Of a stretch of DNA of 64,000 nucleotides, positions 1 through 13,700 are shown piece by piece; within the stretch, counting starts at the first letter, position 1; each line of letters opens with the position of its first letter. The notes under the pieces were generated by a model. The model saw only the letters and a list, made by a program, of their open reading frames with translations. It did not search any database and was not told the DNA's origin. The translations under genes and the position numbers were made by a program. Source of the DNA: Epiperipatus broadwayi. Lineage: Eukaryota; Onychophora; Udeonychophora; Euonychophora; Peripatidae. The stretch covers positions 15,001 to 79,000 of the forward strand of contig JAQFVV010007220.1 in assembly GCA_028023455.1 (NCBI GenBank), read 5' to 3'.

Positions 1-2857
1 TGCCATCAGGCATTTCTCTAAACAAAACTCACCGCATTTGTTGTTCTTTGGGGAAATGAAATTTCACCTAAACTCGAACTACTTCATACCCAGTTCTGAT
101 TCATCAGCACTATAGAGCTAACCTCAAGGGGTGGGCAATACCAACAGAATGAAATGCTACTTGCTTAGTGCGGTTAATGACTCTGCCATGCATCTACTAG
201 ACCTAGGACACTCACATTACCAAGCCAGCCTTGATGGAAAAAGCCAATACCAGCAATAGAATTGAGCCAACATTAACAAAGTCTATTATAATATTCAACT
301 GTACAATTTTTTTTTATGTCAGTAAAACATTTTTTAAAATAAAATAAAAGTAATTCTCATCATTTTTTTTTTGTAGTATGACTAAAATTGGGAAATGTTG
401 TTCAGCATAAAAAAACAAGATCAATTTCTTCCTCAACATAATTATAATTTGGATAATACACATTTTAATCAAAAAAATATGGATGATTTAAACATTTATA
501 ACTATAATGGAATAGCAATATAGTTTGCTATATCAATAGATGCTATATGATCTCTATCTCATGATTACACAAATTTTACAAACACACAATTGTAATTAAA
601 TATCACATTCAAAACAGCTTAATAACATATATATTATAAAAATAGAGATAATTTCCATACCATTCATAATTTTTATACATTATTGTCAAACTTTATAAAT
701 GCAGATACTACATATATAATTAATAATTGTATGTTAATAATTGTATGTTAGATTGCATGTAATCATGTAAATTGATAGATGCTATTAGATATAAAAAGCA
801 TCTGAGACATTTTATAATTAAGTTTCAGATAATGCATATCCTCATGAGATATACTGGAGGTTAGAATATTCATTAAATGAAATCATAATATAGCTTTTTA
901 TATTAATAGAAATGCTTTATGTTCTTTTTATTTCATGTTGTGAAATTTATAAAGACAATTGAGCTGGAAGTGATATCTAATTATAATCATATGATTATAA
1001 AATTTCTACCATAAAATGGAGAGATCACAAGTCATTTAGTATGAATAGAATTGTTCAAATCTCCAGCACATTTGATGAAGATATGTATTATTAATTGGAA
1101 TATATTTTTTTGAATAAACTTTGTCAATTAAATCAAGTCTGCAAAAATATCACTAAGATTGCTCAAATAATTACACACAATTAGACCAGTGTCTATTAAT
1201 TACACATTTGATATTTGCATTTGTAATGTTAAACAAGATGTATAAAAGTTATAAATAGTATAAAAATTGTTTGTCTTTTTCATAATATACGTTTAGTGTC
1301 ATGAAGCTGGTTAAGATGTTAAATTTAATCATGATCATGTTTATAAAACTCATAACTAAAATAGAAAGATCACAATGCATCTTTTAATATAAAAAACTAT
1401 ATGTACCCATTTTAGCTTGGTTACCATTTTCAAATCTACAGTAAGCCTGATAAGGATAGTATTATCTAAAATATAATTACATATCTTGAAAGATTTTTTT
1501 TTTTTTTTACACAAAACAGCATTATCATTTTAAGTTGTGTCTACAGAAGCATTCTGAGATTATGTCACATGACTATATTTATATAAACATTTTATATGAT
1601 TTATATTTGTGAATCATTTAGCTTTATGCAAAATTAATTTATTATCTAAATAATAATGAGTAACAATGGGGGTTGAAAGCTTCATAAATGATTATCATTA
1701 ATCTACTTTCAAAAACAAATTATATTTGCAAGTTTGATGGGGTTATTTAAATTTTTAGGAAAATGACCATTTCAATCTATTATAATCTGAGTGTCAATAT
1801 ATTAAGATCTTAAACCAGAGTAAAAAATGCAATCCATCTTTTACTTATAAAAGTTATACTGACAACAGATTGAAAATTTATGGTACAGATAAACTCGGGT
1901 TGTTATTATTATATATACACAGATGAAATAGAATATTAAAAAATCTTTAAATATTGCAATATACAACCAGGGCTGTTCCAACAACTCTCCAAAAAATAAC
2001 AGAAGAAGGAAGCACTAAGTACAAGGCTATTCAATTGTCAGCTGGAAAAAAATTAAAGTTTTTATTTTATTTATCCTCTAGTTAAACATATTTGATGCCC
2101 ATTTACCAATCAATAATTAAATGACTAACTGGATCAGTTACTGGAAAAATCCTTCATATCTGCTTTTATTTAAAAAAATTCCCAGTGTTACAGAGTTTGA
2201 GTTTGAATCTCAGGTCAAGGTACATAAGGCTAATGAATCTAATTATATTGCATATGAAATTTTTATTTTATTTATACTACAGATTAATAAATTTTTATGA
2301 TATATAAAGTTACTATGAAAAAGATTAAGAGTATTTATACATACACATAAAAAAATAATAGAAACTGTGACTGTGTCATAATATAGGATTTTACATTTTT
2401 TAGTTACTATAAATGTTGCAACTTTTTAGTTAGTAACAAACTCTATAAGTATAATTTCAGTATTTACAAATATATAACTTTGTATAAATACATATATAAT
2501 TCAAAATATGTATATTGGTAAGCTGCAAGTAATACATAAATTCATTATTTCAAACAATGTTTAACCAAGAATATATATTTATTGCTTTAAGTCAATAAGC
2601 ACTTATATAGCAATTGTTTTGCAGATTACATTTGGATATTAGCTATGGGCTCACTATTAGTAGAAAAGTGGTGTTAATGCCATAAAACAATTGTCCTAAA
2701 AGGAGTGATTGTTTGGTTATTTTAGCAACAAATCTCATATATTATCAGTGATTTGATTGGTTAATTTGTTTAAACATTGTTTGAGTAGAACATTAGTTTC
2801 AAAAATATTATTTATGTACAATTTATTATTTATATATATATAACTCTCCAAAATTTT
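1..2857. other. AT-rich intergenic or intronic DNA, no gene recognised
   Basis: No coding region is supportable. The first ~270 bases are visibly more GC-balanced than the rest and may be an old repeat or exon remnant, but each frame I followed meets stops and no family was recognised. The rest is AT-rich with short homopolymers. A possible tRNA-promoter-like B box (gagtttgaatctc near 2202-2214) lacks a matching A box. Confidence 0.6.
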
Positions 2858-2943
2858 CCCATAGATTACGTTATAAAAGAATGAAGCAGATTTTACCCAT
2901 ATAAGATTACGTTGTAAAAGAATGAAGCAGATTTTACTCATAT
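2858..2943. repeat. ~43-bp tandem duplication
   Basis: Two adjacent copies of a unit of about 43 bases are visible, each containing gattacgtt followed by aaaagaatgaagcagatttta. They differ at only a few positions, so the duplication is fairly recent. No function is inferred. Confidence 0.75.
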
Positions 2944-4224
2944 ACTAGCTAACTACAGGTTAGTTACCACTAGCTATTATAAAAAGTTTTGTTATAGAAT
3001 TGAGAAATTAGAAATAGCAAAATATTACCGATATTGATCCAATTTGCTAATTGCTTGAACACCAGAATTTTTTCGTAAATATTTAGTTACCAAATGCGTT
3101 TATCTTCTTTAGTAAAATATTAAATATTTTTTAACATTTACACATGTATCCGTTCTCTGAATTATATGCAAAAACTTGATATATATATAAAACAATCATT
3201 TTATGCCTGCTTTTAAGTTATCCACAAAAAGTATGTTTCTCTAGACCCATTTCCATTATATACTTATTGAATATTTATCAATTTATCATATTGTGATTTT
3301 CTTAATAGTCGTTTGAACATCACATGATAAAGTTACGCGCAACAATTGTATCTAATTGATAAACTTCGATTTTTTTTTCACTTGCTTTGGCTTTCTGTTC
3401 CCTTCTCTTACAACTTCGCTGAACAACTCAAGAGCAATTTAAATGATAAATTGCTGATAAGTAATTGTTTAAGCTTTAACAAAAAAATTCGTGCGAAAGG
3501 TATTATGATTTATAATAAAAAAAAATAACACGTGATCGGTGTTAATGTTTACAAACATATATATAGCTGGGTATACAGAGTTTATTTTAAATTTTGCGTG
3601 CCATAATTAATCCCACTATTTTTTCATTTCTTTTTGTATTTTATTACGTTAGTAAAAGTTATTGTTTAGATATTCAAGTAAACCACATGGCATTCTAGGT
3701 TACTCGAGATAACACGATAATGTTACCTGAAATATTATTCACGTATATTCGGAATTACTTATTAAATGCGTGATGCATTTCCACCTCCGCATAAATAAAA
3801 AACAAACACCTACAGAATGGCCAAAAAATCACTTAGTATACGTGCTTATTTTAGTTTCCAAATTTTGTTAATAAAATTAATGAAGTGTAACGATTAATAA
3901 ATTATTTAATTATATATTTAATTAAATCACTTGAAATAATACTTTCATGGCAATTTTTTGTTATTTTCATTTTGTTTTTTTATATACCATTTTCATAAAT
4001 TGTGAATAAAAAAGTAGGTACATGTTTTAGCTTATTCTTTTTTTTTCTTTCTTATCTTCTACTCTTCATATCAGAATTTCTCTTTTTTTTTTCATTTTTC
4101 TCTTTTATTTATTTTCGTTGTCATTTAAAAATTTTTTTGATTTGATTTAAGTTAGGATAGATCAATAAAATAACGAATAACTAACTCTTTTACATGACTC
4201 AAGCTCATATATTGCTGATTTAGT
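2944..4224. other. AT-rich DNA, no gene recognised
   Basis: No supportable coding region. Slightly more balanced sequence occurs at 3300-3800, including an isolated cacgtg E-box-type site near 3530, but no exon-like open frame with splice signals was found there. Confidence 0.55.
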
Positions 4225-4840
4225 AACAATTTTTTCTTTCATCATCTCTATGCCACCTATAGTAAAATTTAAATAACTAATAGATACCAAATAATAGTGT
4301 TTAAGGAGGGAGAAGCTTTGGATCTTGGAACAGTTCACCCGGATATTTAGGATCTAATGCACTTTCCTTGAAACTAATCTGATGATATTAAATAGGAAAG
4401 CATAGGATATGGATTTATCAAGTGATATTTTATTGATTTATATTAAATCCTGTCTACATAGTAGAGATGCCTATAGTTAAGGTCACCATAATATATAAAA
4501 ACTGAACTAGTTTCATATCCATATGACTATACAAGCAAGTTATTAGGATTAAAATTATTTATATGATTTTCAGTTTGGATTGATAGCTTGATAGTATAAC
4601 ATAAATAATAGAAAGGTAAATGATGGTTACTATAAAGAAGATGCATCAGATATTAAATGTTCATGCGTATTGTTCCAAAACCCAACACTCTTCAGTGATG
4701 AAAGCCATAAGCTTGAAACTACTCTGGAGATATTGAATAGAATAGCATAAAACAAAAATTTATTAAGCATCATTATCTGACATCTATTGGTTACTAAAGT
4801 TCACAGTAGGTGGCATAGAGATGGTGACAAAAAATTGAGC
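4225..4840. mobile_element. Diverged inverted-repeat (foldback/MITE-like) element
   Basis: The left end (about 4225-4290) and right end (about 4778-4840) are imperfect reverse complements over ~60 bases. Both contain catctctatgccaccta and a conserved aatagat block. Inside lie two direct, diverged copies of a core (about 4369-4440 and 4690-4770) with the signature cttgaaact followed by gatatt. The second resembles the cores at 19947-19998 and 29979-30030 (a gatgaaggccataagccaga-type motif). It carries no coding capacity, so it would be non-autonomous. The age looks considerable because the arms have diverged. Confidence 0.6.
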
Positions 4841-6729
4841 TGCTCCAGTTAGGATAAATATGAATAAAGCATTTTTTATATAAAAAAAATTTTTTTTTTA
4901 GTTTTTTAACTTTTTATAAGTTATTTTTTAAAATTTGGGAGACTAACTAATTATTTTTACAGTACTTTTTTAAAAATTGTGCATTATAAATGTATAGTTT
5001 TAAAGATGTCCTGCCATGGTTTTCTGCATTTGATAGAATTATGAACTCTGGAAGTCAAAATCCATGGATTGAAATTCTAGATTTATCACTTCCATACTCA
5101 AAATTTTTATAAACTTCAGCAATAAACCATTAAATTTATTTTTATAATTTACATGATTTGTTTGATTAACATTAAAATTTTCAGACTGTTAGCTTGAACT
5201 GCATAATAATAGTGAAAAAAGTTTGCCAGCTGGTTTATATACTCTATAAAGTCTCATGAATGAAAAAATATATAAGCAGAAACTAGCTGAGGGAGAGATT
5301 TGCATTGCTATTTAGTTGTGATTAATTAGCACTGTGATTGACTAAATTTAGAATAAAAAGAGAGGTTACTATTTATCTGATAGTTGGAGTAATGTGTTTA
5401 CCATCATATAGCAGCTCAGTGATATATGCCAATGAGACATATACTTTTTATTATTACATTTATTTAAATTCTTGTTCTGTTCTTAAAATTGTAGTTTTAT
5501 TAATATTTTTTCAACATAAAATTTTATATTCAGATAAGTACTTATGTAGTTATTTTCTCAAGTGTTCATGAGACATTAGAACATCCAGCAAGCAGATTGA
5601 GCAAAATGGATCCAGATATTTGAGCAAACTAAGATTTTTTCTTTGTTGAATATAGATATGAGAAGCTTTAGTTCTCAAATCTGATCTCTACCACTGCTGC
5701 ATTGAATTATTTGGTTACATAGAATCAGATACTATAGTTTGTCTTAGAAGATAAAAGATATGCACTTACTATTCATTTAAAAATTTATTTTAGAAAACAG
5801 ATTTGATGTATTCTGTGCATGATTTATCTTAGTTCTAAAAATGGCAGTCTTAAGAGCTAAAAGTTTATGCATTATTACTTAGCTGAGAAAACTAAAAATA
5901 TAATATGTTTGATCAATTCTATGACATTATTATGCACAATGTGTAGGTGTCTAAACATCACCTAATTTTTTTAATAATTCACCATAAAAAAAAAATTTAA
6001 AAAATATTTTATTTATATTTTCAAAATATATACCATAATCACATACATTATTTTCAGATCAAATTTAAAAATCTCATTACCACTTAATACTTTAAAATTA
6101 TAACTACATTATTTATGTTTGAGATTATTGTTAATCGTGAATTTTGAAAACTAAATACAATTTACTCAGATCCATTTACTATAATCTTGACAATTCATTT
6201 GAGATCATACAATAGGACTATCCATATTCCAAGATTTTGGATATTTTCCATCAGCAGTAAAGAGTACTGATTACTCAAGCTTACAAGAGATATCTCTGAG
6301 TTTACTAAATTACTGCTTCTATTGTAGATGATAAATAAATAAGTGAAGAAAGAAAGCCATGTGGCATTTTTATTGTACAAAATATTAGAAAAACAAACAA
6401 GAATGCAATTGCAAACTACTAGCTTCAGTAATCAAATGTTTTTTATTTGCTTGATAATGCCATTAATATAAACAAACTTATTTATATTAAGTAATTGACT
6501 TTTATATAATTGAATTTATTATTCCAAACTTTATGATGACATATATTTATCAGTTTCTTGTGACATATGTTTTCAAATCTACAACCCAGAATGTCAACAT
6601 TAAGTAAAATCAACATACATTGGTTTATATATATATATATGATAAACAAAACAAGTTATAAATTTCATAACATGCTATAGCTTGCATTTTATGTTCACTA
6701 GATGGAGCTTTACCAATAGCCCACTATCA
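4841..6729. other. AT-rich DNA, no gene recognised
   Basis: Several short open frames exist, but their composition matches the surrounding AT-rich DNA and no domain or splice signal supports them. A short (TA)n tract lies near 6629-6641. Confidence 0.55.
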
Positions 6730-7025
6730 TGTAAATGTTTGAAAACAGAAAGGGTACATATAATGAAGTTGTGGAAAAATAAATATGAAAAGAGTGATTA
6801 TACAGAAAGTGAATTATTGGTTTTTATGCTGGGTTTGGGAAAAGATAAGGGGGATTTGATATAAGTTTAGGTTGACAAAATTATGTTGTGGAAATGGGTA
6901 GAGCAGTTATGGGTAAATTTAGAGTGGGGAATGTAAAAGAAAGTGGCTAACAGGTTTATCTGAGCATAATTGCTGAGATATTCTTGACTTCGTTTAAGGA
7001 GAAGCCATAATACATCACATCACAT
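6730..7025 (+). pseudogene. LINE 3' fragment, copy A, with (CATCA)n tail
   Basis: This is a 5'-truncated piece of the same LINE family as 7043-7520 and 14513-15438. It starts within the C-terminal coding end (aaatgtttgaaaacagaaag) and runs through a 3' UTR. It terminates in a short CATCA-type repeat preceded by the shared block gacttcgtttaaggagaag. A 60-codon open frame at 6682-6864 is only the residual tail of the LINE protein fused to upstream non-element sequence and is not a separate gene. The nearly identical second copy lies 18 bases downstream. Confidence 0.75.
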
Positions 7026-7042
7026 ACATAAACAGAATATTA

Positions 7043-7520
7043 GGTGTGAGTTAATATATGATAATAGTAAGGAAAGTAGTTTATTGTTTAAGGTGAACGG
7101 GATCTTTATCTACAAAAGAATATAATGTAAATGGAAAAATATGGGTGATTTATTTTGTAAATTATGTAAGGAAGGAATTGAAAATATTAGGCATTTGTTA
7201 ATTGAATGTAAATGTTTGAAAAAGAAAGGGTACATATAATGAAGTTGTGGAAAAATAAATATGAAAAGAGTGATTATACAGAAAGTGAATTATTGGTTTT
7301 TATGCTAGGTTTGGGAAAAGATAAGGGGGATTTAGATATAAAGGTTATAGAGTTGACAAAAATTATGTTGTGGAAATGGGATAGAGCAGATTATGGGTAA
7401 ATTTAGAGTGGGGAATGTAAAAGAAAGTGGCTAACAGGTTTATCTGGGCATAATTGCTGAGATATTCTTGACTTCGTTTAAGGAGAAGCCATAATACATC
7501 ACATCACATCACATCACATC
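7043..7520 (+). pseudogene. LINE 3' fragment, copy B, C-terminal zinc-knuckle region
   Basis: 5'-truncated LINE copy. Translation across 7141-7238 gives CKLCKEGIENIRHLLIEC, a C-x2-C-x9-H-x4-C cysteine/histidine array typical of the C-terminal zinc-binding segment of many LINE ORF2 proteins. The open frame 7212-7400 continues this end. A 3' UTR nearly identical to copy A follows, ending in four to five CATCA units. The reverse transcriptase domain is absent. The family is recognisable as a non-LTR retrotransposon by this terminus, but I cannot assign its clade from so short a piece. Confidence 0.75.
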
Positions 7521-10500
7521 AAGCTTAGTTTACATAAACACTGAGAGAGATAGAATTCAATATCTCTTTCAAATTGTCTCCAACCTTTAAACCATGGTTT
7601 CGAGCTAGTTGGCTCATTAAATTTCTTTTAAATTATAGTTTAATAAAATTAACTTTTATAAATAAAGAGTGCACAATGTTTTTAAATAATAAAAAAACAT
7701 TTTAAACACTCAGTCACATCACATTTTTAAAAATTATTAAATAATTTTTTTTTCCATGCATTTCTTTAATTTATGCACCAATGAAGTAAGTTCCTATGGG
7801 GTATATATATTGTGCCATTACAATTTAGTCACTAGCTAAATTTATAGTAATGTGCATGTGAGGAAATGTAAAACCAAAAATCATCATCACATTTTTATAT
7901 AACCATAAAAGAAGCTGTAGGGCATCCAAGTTCAAACCCTACCAGATCAAAATTTTAAATGCTTTAGACAGAAAGAGAGTGGGACAGCAATTATATGCTT
8001 TACTTGTTTGTGTGTTAATAAATCTCAAAAAGAGCAGTACACACATTTAATATTTAAATTTTCTGTTAAAAAGCAAAGTTATAACGCATACGTATAAGCA
8101 ATGTATGTGTAAACTATTTAATTGTTTTATATTTCAAATATTCAACATTTTAACTTTCTTTAAAACTAACCTATGCTTGATCAATTCTAATATCTTATTC
8201 TATACTTCTATTTTGCTTTTCTATAATTATAATTGGGATTTAAAAGTTACAGATTTAATTAAATAATAGGGTTATAATTACTAAGCTAGCAGTTATATTA
8301 TTTAATGTTAGTTTATGAATGATTTGAAATAATGAAGTATGTGTGTACATTACATACAGAAATTTACATTTATTAAATATTAAAAGAAAAGGAAGGGTTA
8401 AATCTGTCAAATTATTTTTTTGTACAATTTTATGTTAAAAGAGGAAATCTGTTGAATCAGATATCTATTTTTGTAGCAATTTTGTTTTTGTAAATGATTG
8501 TTTGTCACTTTGGGAGCTTAATCTGGGTGGGAACTCTAATTTTGAAATTGTCTTATCTTAAGATCTAAAGAAGGAAGCTCAAAAATTTGAAATGTTACCT
8601 AGGTGTAAGAAAAAAAAAGGATTAAGTCTATTTTTTTTTTAAAACAAAAGTGTCTGGAAAAAGGATTAAACTTTTCAGTTGAAAAATAATTTAGTTGAAA
8701 ATAAATTAGAGATCTAATTAAAATGAATTTGTCCAAAAATAGCAAGTGACGCTATCTCTGATTGGTTAAGTTAGCTAAAAATTGGATATAAAAAGCTGTC
8801 TGAAAAAAATCAGTAGAATTATTATTGTGATTATGATTCAGATTATTAGACTATTAAATTGAATGTTGAAAATATAAGAAATGACTGGCTAGAAAAGTTA
8901 TATGTATGTCCCATCTTTGTTTGACCATCTGGGAAGCTGCACATCATATAGGAAAGAAAAGATGTTTTGTCTAAAATAATATTCTACACCTTTCAACTGA
9001 CCAGAGAAATAAGATGTTCTTAATAGAAGGAAGAAAGCATTCACCTGCATTTGATGAAAGATGAATTAATCTACCGATAAATATTAATCATCAAGTCCAA
9101 TTAATTGTTCCAACAACTGATTTTAAACTCAAGAAAATTTATAACGTGAAAACAACTGCTGTATTTCATTCACTAAAAGAATAATGCTTGACAGGAAGAG
9201 AAGAAAAATTGATGTAATGATTTCCAAATTATCCACTAAAGCAAATAACCTCAATAGGATCCTCATCATCAAATAATTATATACTTCAAGAAAGTGATTG
9301 TTCCAAAGAACACGGAAATTGTTGCTGCCAAGTATAGACAGTATACAAGACAAGTGAACCCTTGGATCGGTAATATGACTTTTATATCTATTTTCTTTAT
9401 GCAATCAGAGTATTAATAAAAATTTAGTAATAAAGTGACATATTTTATTTAAAGAACTTTTAAAGACAATTCAGATCGATGGAAACCAAGAATGTCTTAA
9501 TAATAATAGCTTTGAACTACATAAATGATTGTGAATGTATCAAAATTTATTTGTTTATTAATTTTACAGTTATGAAATATTAATGTATAAAACAATTTTT
9601 TTTTATGGTATTATGATTTTAGTTTTAACTAATATATTATTATTATTTTGGGATAAAACACGCACATACATAGTAATATTTTATATGTGTATAATTGCGA
9701 GTGAATGTGAAATAATAAGTAGTATTGAAATATTAGATTATTTTGTTTCAAGTTAAGTATAGCATTTCAGAGGTAGAAGAGAGGGGGAGAAAATAATTTA
9801 AAACTTGTTTCTAAAACTTGCTCTTTCAATTCTACTAACATTTTTTTTTAACATTCTATTTACATGTTAGATTTATAAAGTATGTGTGTTAATGAGCGGA
9901 TAATTTTTTTTTTTCTTGAAATATTTTTCTCATGGAGTGAAAATCATGGTCAATGTGACATCCAACTTAATACAATATACATTTGAAGGGAAAGGGGGAA
10001 GAACTTGAAATTAATCTGAGGATTGTTATATAATCAATTATTATTATTATTCTTATTCATATCAATTTTCATGTTTATCTAGAAATTTTTATGTATATGT
10101 TAGAAATGCAGTAATAAATATTAGTTTGTTTTATTAAACTAGGCGTATATATTTCATTAAGTGTAGTCTTTGTTAAGTGTGATCATTCATCGTCATCAGT
10201 GGTTGAATATCAGTTATTTAAGATATAAGTAAATATGCTAAAATTAAGCAATAATTATGAATTTCTTTATAAAAATTAGTTTTATGTTTAGGCTTAGTCC
10301 TAGAGCTGTAGTTGAAACCCTTGTCATTATCGTTATTATTATCATCATCATCATCGTCATCAACGTTTTAATTAATGAGCTGTTTAACTGTTTAAAGGCC
10401 ATAAATAAATATTGATTTTATAATATTTAGTGATTTCTTAGTATTATTATAACCACATCCCATCATCTATTTCATGCAAGGATGAGTGAATTGCCATCCT

Positions 10501-10660
10501 AAATTAGTTATATATAATCTGAGCTAGTAAACTTATAAAAATATTGAAACACATTTGTTATGCTAAGATCTAAGAAATGATTTATGTCTAATATACTCCA
10601 CTTTGGTTTAAAGATGTTTTACTTTTACCTAAATATTAGTGTGTATAGTGATATGGCTCA
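7521..10660. other. AT-rich DNA, no gene recognised
   Basis: No supportable gene. An isolated B-box-like motif (gttcaaaccctacc, about 7931-7944) hints at an old tRNA-derived SINE but has no clear A box. A short (ATC)n tract occurs near 10333-10360. Confidence 0.55.
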
Positions 10661-10790
10661 AAAAGCAAAATCTCCCATTTTTATTAGAAATAAAGTACCA
10701 AAAAGGGGATTCAAACCCGGTACATGTGAAAGGTTATTAGATATAACCATGTCTAGATTCAGATAATCTAGTGGCGCCCTGCTAGACCAT
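10661..10790 (-). repeat. Possible tRNA-derived SINE relic
   Basis: Read on the minus strand, the sequence contains a canonical Pol III B-box-like motif (gggtttgaatccc). Upstream of it lies a 5-bp perfect stem GGTTA/TAACC around a 7-base loop, like an anticodon arm. The expected U33 is an A, and the acceptor ends do not pair, so this is not a functional tRNA. It is more likely the tRNA-related head of an old SINE or a tRNA pseudogene. Confidence 0.4.
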
Positions 10791-13700
10791 ATTCACTTAG
10801 TATTTGTTTAAACATGCACTTAACATCAAACCAAGAAATGAAAGTGGATAAGATCTACTGTCTGTATACCTGAGTTATATTTTATTGAATTACTAGTGTA
10901 CTCACCTCACGTGATTTCATATACCTGAGTTATAATACTTGTTATTAATAATTTGCTTATAATTATTGATAGTGGGATATCTTGAGAAATCTAATGATAG
11001 AAATATGTTTCATTTCATCCAATGACCCGTAATATGATATGTAACTCAGTCTGATCTTTGGTTTAATAGCCACTACTCATGTTAAATAATTCTTCTCTTT
11101 TGATATGAAATCTACAATGCATTTTTCGTTTATTAAGCTAAATATTTATAATGGAAGCCTTTTGAAATAAAATAAGAGATTTATATTTGAATCGTTTCTT
11201 AATTATTAAATACAATTGATTTCTCTTTAATTTTGTTACACATTTGGATCGTTTGATCATCTTTATTAAGTTGCCATGAATATTGGAATCTATAATATTT
11301 GAGTTACTTTAATTATGTTACAATGGCTCTTCATTAAGTTAAGCTGAATATAATAATATACTGAATATTTTGGATTCATAAGATTTTTACAATACTTGAA
11401 TTTTTTGATTCTTTAATAATACACTTGGATTTCTGTTGAGCTCCTTTAAATTAGGTTACAATGGCGCCTTATTTCTTTGAACGACCTTTAATTATGTTAC
11501 AATATATATATAATGTTTTAATGAAACTTGTGTGTAATAACAGAACATTCACTACTCATGCTTGTATCTTGGTTTAAATCTAAGATGGATAAAACCATTT
11601 TTTCAGGCTTTAATCATACTTAGAATTCTTTTTTTTGAAACTAGCTTATATATAAACCAGATATCTAGCTATTATTAGAAAAAGGATAAGAAAATCACTT
11701 AAATTCTTATCATCTGACAATAAAAAGCTGTTACAAAGGCTTTTGCTTTACATTGCATTTATAAATTTGTATTTATATAGAGACTTTAACATACTGTAGC
11801 TTATTAAATTTTATAAACAAAGAAACATTAAAATGTAAGCAATATGGAACTATAAAAAATAATATTGAAATTAATGCTGCAGTAATTTGCAATTATAGAA
11901 AATGGTGGAAGGGTTTTCTTTCTTGTTTTACAATCTTGCACAGAATAATTAGATATATATTTACCAAATAATAATTGGATGTCTGGTGTTGGCCATAGGC
12001 TGATTTTTTTAAAAGAAAATACCAAACTTGTTTGGAATTTGAAAAACACTCAAAGTTAAAACAGAGGCAAATCCAAATGGCAAATGAGTGGATATATGTA
12101 TAAGCTATTAAGTCACAGACTTATTAGTGATAAATGTATGATGTAAGAGAACTTATTAAGGTTTACTTAGTTTCTTCTTATTTCTGGCTATATTTTAGTT
12201 TATATCTCCTTTCATCTTTCTAACTATTTTAAAAGCAATGTAGAAAATTTTTATGATTAGAGATAAGATTATAAATATAATTAAGATTTTAGCTTTAAGT
12301 TGCAAAGTTTTTACCTGACTTCTGCTTGCTTCTATGTGAGCTTTTGTTATTTCTATTTGGAAAAGAGACTTTGTAACTATTTCTTTACTTTGAAACCATT
12401 TTAATTGATTTATACAGATTTTTTTGAGGGTTAGGTTTATGTTGAAGAAATTAATAAATATTAATTTATATAGTAAGTGGATAATCACAGATTCAGACTT
12501 CTCTTTTGTCAGAACAATCATGTTGGGAAAGAAAAAAATTCTTATTAACTTATAATCATTTTTTTAATGATTAAAAGGCTGATTATATCACTTTTCAAGA
12601 TTAATGGAAACAGCTATATTTACATCCATAGTGATATCCATTTTGTGTCTGATTTATGCATTTTATGAACCAGAAAAATATCTATTTAATAATTAATTCC
12701 TAAACCAATATGAGAAAATGTTTTTAACTGTAAATCAAATGTAAATGTTCTTTCAGTATCTAATTTCAAAATTAAAGATCACTCCAATGGGCTTTTCATA
12801 GACAAAGAATAATGGAAAATTCATACTTCACAATGCTTACTGGCTTCTAAATAGGGAAGGCTTCAGTGACCTAACATTCTTGTTATACTTCCCAGGCAAA
12901 AAAATACATAAACATCAATTTACTGACTAGTGATGATTAACAAATTTGCATTCTTTATTTACAGTTTAATTAAAAATATCTAGATATTCATTTATCAATA
13001 AGTATTGAATGGTACCTACATCATCAATGGATTGGCTACCTGAAAAAAATTCTAAGCAGGTTTCAGGTTTATTCAAATCAAATTTAAACTCAACTCATTA
13101 AAATGACAATCATATGCACTTTTATGAAATCTTTATAAGTAAATAAATTTATTTTATTGTTTTAAAAATACCAATTTTAGTGGATCATCAATGTAACGTT
13201 TTTTTAATTAATAATTTCAGTATTACTGTAATTATCTCTATACATATAAACATAAACGTTTCTGACTGAAAGGAGATAGAATAACTAGGCAATAGATTAA
13301 TATGTCACGTGATGACCTTTGTTCACCATTAGTGGCAACTTTCTATCATTTAACATTCTTTTAATATTCTTTACTTTAGCAATTCAGTACTAGAGCTGTA
13401 TCATAAACTTTAATGAGTTTCTACAGCATTAAAATATTTTCTATTTTGTACGATCGACTTGCCCCTCCCCCTCCCAAAGGGTTTTGATTTTCTTATTAGT
13501 TACAATATTATTATTTAATTCTATGTCTAGAAAGTTTATGTATTTAGAATTATAATAGCAACAAGTAACAACATTAATAACTTTATGCAGCAGTTATTAA
13601 TAACGTATTTCATAGAATTGATTAATATTGATTATGTTTAAATCTCTCTCTTCACACTGTCTAAATGACAGCGTATTGTCAAGAATTATATGTAGTAAAC

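Noticed and set aside
7495-7520. Short regular CATCA repeats as a possible CRISPR-like or telomeric array
   Set aside because: They are the 3' tail of a LINE, found in the same position in all three copies.
9129-9404. 91-codon minus-strand frame
   Set aside because: No domain or signals. Its length is within what chance gives in 64 kb of this composition.
10661-10790. Functional tRNA gene
   Set aside because: Anticodon-arm likeness and B box are present, but acceptor ends do not pair and the loop lacks U33.
12195-12521. 108-codon minus-strand frame with a hydrophobic end
   Set aside because: AT-driven composition, no recognisable domain, promoter or splice signal.
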